NCBI GenBank assembly: GCA_964472675.1
Contig: CAYYLO010000025.1
Coordinates: forward strand, 1 to 6,264
Origin: 01-FULL-43-15b sp964472675
GTDB taxonomy: Bacteria > Patescibacteriota > Microgenomatia > UBA8517 > UBA10165
DNA length: 6,264 nt
Direction: 5' to 3'
Shown here one piece after another: positions 4,571 to 6,264 of the stretch. The position numbers and the translations under genes are program-made. Each line of letters opens with the position of its first letter. Positions within the stretch are counted from its first letter, which is position 1. Under the pieces are notes generated by a model. It saw only the letters and a program-made list of their open reading frames with translations, was not told the origin of the DNA and ran no database searches.

Positions 4571-5907
4571 GAGTGAGCGGCAGACGGCTGAGTAATACGC
4601 AGGGACATACCCCAGAGTGGAGGATAGCTCACCGAAAGGTGTGGTAATACTCCATATCACCGCAAGGTGAAAGCTCTTAACGGGGCGCTCAGGGAGTGAC
4701 CTGTGGCCTATCAGCTAGTTGGTGGGGTAACGGCCTACCAAGGCTATGACGGGTAGGGGATGTGAGAGCATGATCCCCCAGAATGAGACTGAGACACGGC
4801 TCATACACCTACGGGTGGCAGCAACCGGGAATCGTGCGCAATGGACGAAAGTCTGACGACGCGACGCCGCGTGGAGGATTGAAGGCCCTCGGGTTGTAAA
4901 CTCCTTTTGACTGGCTCTAAAGCCAGTAGAATAAGTACCTGCTAACTCCGTGCCAGAAGCCTCGGTAAGACGGAGGGTGCAAGCGTTGTCCGGATTTACT
5001 GGGCGTAAAGGGTCTGTAGGCGGTTTGATGCGTCTTTTTGTTAAAGGCACAGGCTTAACCTGCTGCATGTCAGAAGATACGATCAGACTTTGAGGGTTTT
5101 CGGGGATGTTGGAACTTGTGGTGGAGGGGTGAAATCCGTTGATATCACAAGGAACACCAACGGCGAAGGCGGACATCTAGAAAACTCCTGACGCTGAGGG
5201 ACGAAAGCTAGGGGAGCGAAGCGGATTAGAGACCCGTGTAGTCCTAGCTGTAAACTATGCTCGCCAGGGATGGGTATTTTATCCGTTCCATAGCTAACGC
5301 GTTAAGCGAGCCGCCTGGGGAGTACGACCGCAAGGTTAAAACTCAAAGGAATTGACGGGAGAGCGCACAACCAGTGGAGCATGTGGTTCAATTCGATACA
5401 AACCGATGAACCTCACCCAGACTTGACATGCAACTGCAAGTCCGGCGAAAGCCGGGCCTCTTCGAGAGTGTTGCACAGGTGTTGCATGGCTGTCGTCAGC
5501 TCGTGCCGTGGGGTATCTTCTTAAGTGAAGGAACGAGCGCAACCCCTACTATATGTTAAATTGATCATATGGGACTGCCCCGCCTTTTGGCGGGGAGGAA
5601 GGAGGGGATGATGTCAAGTCAGCATGGCCCTTATGTCTGGGGCTACAAACATGATACAATGGGGAGGACAATGGGTTGCCAAGCCGCGAGGCGGAGCTAA
5701 TCCCTAAAACCTCCTCTCAGTTGGGATTGCAGGCTGCAACTCGCCTGCATGAACCCGGAATTGGTAGTAATCGCGGATCAGCTATACCGCGGTGAATACG
5801 TTCTCGCTCTTTGTACACACCGCCCGTCAAGCCAACAAAGTTGGGAGCACCCGAAGTACCCGTTTTTACGAGTCCTAAGGTGAGCTCAGCGATGAGGACT
5901 AAGTCGT

Positions 5908-6114
5908 ATAAGTAACTACTTTTTGCGACCTTCCCAAGCAATTGGGATGAAAAACCTGACTATATCGGTGAAGCCCAAACGTAGAGACGTGGGTAATACC
6001 GAGGGAAGTCGCCCGCCATTTGGCGAGGTTGACCCCGTAGAGACTACACGTCGGCTCCGCCAATTGGCGGATGAAGATATAGTCCATGCCCGTAGTAATA
6101 CGCGGAGACACATG
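5908..6114 (+). ncRNA. Self-splicing group I intron in 16S rRNA (after E. coli U1498), ORF-less
   Basis: A 207-base insertion splits the conserved AAGTCGT/AACAAGG. All core helices can be drawn. P1 pairs 5' exon GUCGU (5903-5907) with guide GCGAC (5925-5929), with the U-G wobble at the splice site. P2 is CCCAA/UUGGG with a GCAA loop (5933-5946). P3 is CUGAC/GUCGG (5956-5960/6050-6054). P4 is UCGGU/ACCGA (5965-5969/5998-6002). P5 includes CCCA/UGGG (5974-5977/5990-5993). P6/P6a lies within 6003-6035. P7 is GACUA/UAGUC (6042-6046/6080-6084). P8 is CCGCC/GGCGG (6057-6061/6066-6070). P9 is CGUA/UACG with a GUAA loop (6091-6102). The R motif (AGAGACUACA) and S motif (AAGAUAUAGUCC) are near consensus, closest to the IC type. 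The intron ends in G6114, as group I introns do. No homing endonuclease is encoded. Confidence 0.95.
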
Positions 6115-6158
6115 AACAAGGTATCCGTACTGGAAGGTGCGGATGGATCACCTCCTTT

Positions 6159-6264
6159 CTAAGGAGAAAGGGTACTCCGACCTCACGCCGGAGTTCTCCC
6201 GGATGTCGTAAGACAGCCGAAATGGAATCTCGCCGGTGACGGCGAGTACTTCCTACCACATCTC
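6159..6264 (+). other. Start of the 16S-23S spacer, with two hairpins
   Basis: Hairpin 1 pairs ACTCCG with CGGAGT (6174-6179/6189-6194) on an outer GGAGA/TCTCC (6163-6167/6195-6199). Hairpin 2 is CTCGCCG-GTGA-CGGCGAG (6229-6246), seven pairs closed by a GNRA loop. No T run follows either, so they are more likely processing or structural elements than terminators. No tRNA is seen before the window ends. Confidence 0.6.

Larger units (their letters stand above)
4353..6158 (+). rRNA. 16S ribosomal RNA gene, with V1 expansion and a group I intron
   Basis: Conserved blocks run in order: TTTGATCCTGG near 4364, CACCTACGGGTGGCAGCA near 4806, GTGCCAGAAGCCTCGGTAA (4950-4968), AAACTCAAAGGAATTGACGG near 5338, ACGAGCGCAACCC near 5533, TTGTACACACCGCCCGTCA near 5811, and the anti-Shine-Dalgarno GGATCACCTCCTTT ending at 6158. 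Ends are set by alignment with E. coli numbering and may be off by a few bases. The gene spans about 1806 bases, about 1599 after removal of the 207-base intron; most of the remaining excess is in V1. Several normally invariant helices differ from the bacterial consensus but keep pairing. Splicing is needed to restore AAGTCGTAACAAGG near the 3' end. The divergence and insertions point to CPR bacteria. It is the first gene of an rRNA operon continuing beyond the window. Confidence 0.97.

Noticed and set aside
5923..6162. A 79-codon open frame on the plus strand across the intron and 16S 3' end, as a possible homing endonuclease
   Set aside because: It runs over the ribozyme core and into the 16S exon and shows no LAGLIDADG, GIY-YIG or HNH motif.
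4715..6259. Several open frames of 67-153 codons on the minus strand across the 16S gene, spacer and intron
   Set aside because: They lie opposite or inside clear rRNA and intron sequence, have no protein-like composition and overlap one another.
6159..6264. A tRNA in the spacer
   Set aside because: No acceptor stem, TTCRA-type loop or anticodon arm could be found before the window ends.

Overview
The window looks like a piece of a Patescibacteria (Candidate Phyla Radiation, CPR) genome. The signs are small, tightly packed genes, starts that look leaderless, a CPR-style SpoU methyltransferase, and a very divergent 16S rRNA gene with an expanded V1 region and a self-splicing intron. UGA is used as an ordinary stop in the positions I could place, so the UGA-recoding CPR lineages (Gracilibacteria, Absconditabacteria) are unlikely. 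I cannot name the class with confidence; the Microgenomates/Katanobacteria side is only a guess. Two runs of ten Ns (1453-1462 and 3955-3964) are scaffold gaps of unknown true length.

Layout. Positions 1-624 (+) hold the end of a DsbA-like thiol oxidoreductase. It converges, with a 12-base overlap, on a small clan AA aspartic protease (613-969, -). That gene shares a 24-bp divergent promoter region with a SpoU/TrmH-family RNA methyltransferase (994-1563, +), which is broken by a gap and probably a frameshift near its end. The methyltransferase converges on a wrecked toxin-antitoxin locus: an intact Phd/YefM-type antitoxin (1627-1875, -) followed only by the last ~20 codons of a RelE-type toxin (1565-1630, -). 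A degenerate-Nudix protein (1948-2997, +) diverges from the antitoxin. A DHH/DHHA2 phosphoesterase (3054-4004, +) follows it.

The 3' end of the methyltransferase (1513-1548) is repeated at 3007-3042 with 32 of 36 bases identical and the same reading frame. The second copy ends in a stop that overlaps the GTG start of the phosphoesterase. The toxin remnant, antitoxin and Nudix-like gene therefore sit between direct repeats of a gene's 3' end. That is what one expects if a ~1.5-kb cassette entered the end of an ancestral methyltransferase-phosphoesterase operon.

From 4005 the window changes to rRNA. A good sigma-70-type promoter (4052-4080) precedes two hairpins, the second a rho-independent terminator (4152-4171), with a possible antiterminator pairing between them. 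Then come a 12-bp perfect hairpin and the 16S gene (about 4353-6158). The 16S gene carries an AT-rich V1/h6 expansion and a complete 207-nt ORF-less group I intron (5908-6114), inserted after the position equivalent to E. coli U1498 in the 1492R primer site. Compensatory base changes in the 530 loop, h28, h29 and the 338 hairpin show that the rRNA is functional rather than a pseudogene. The window ends in the 16S-23S spacer; no tRNA or 23S is visible.
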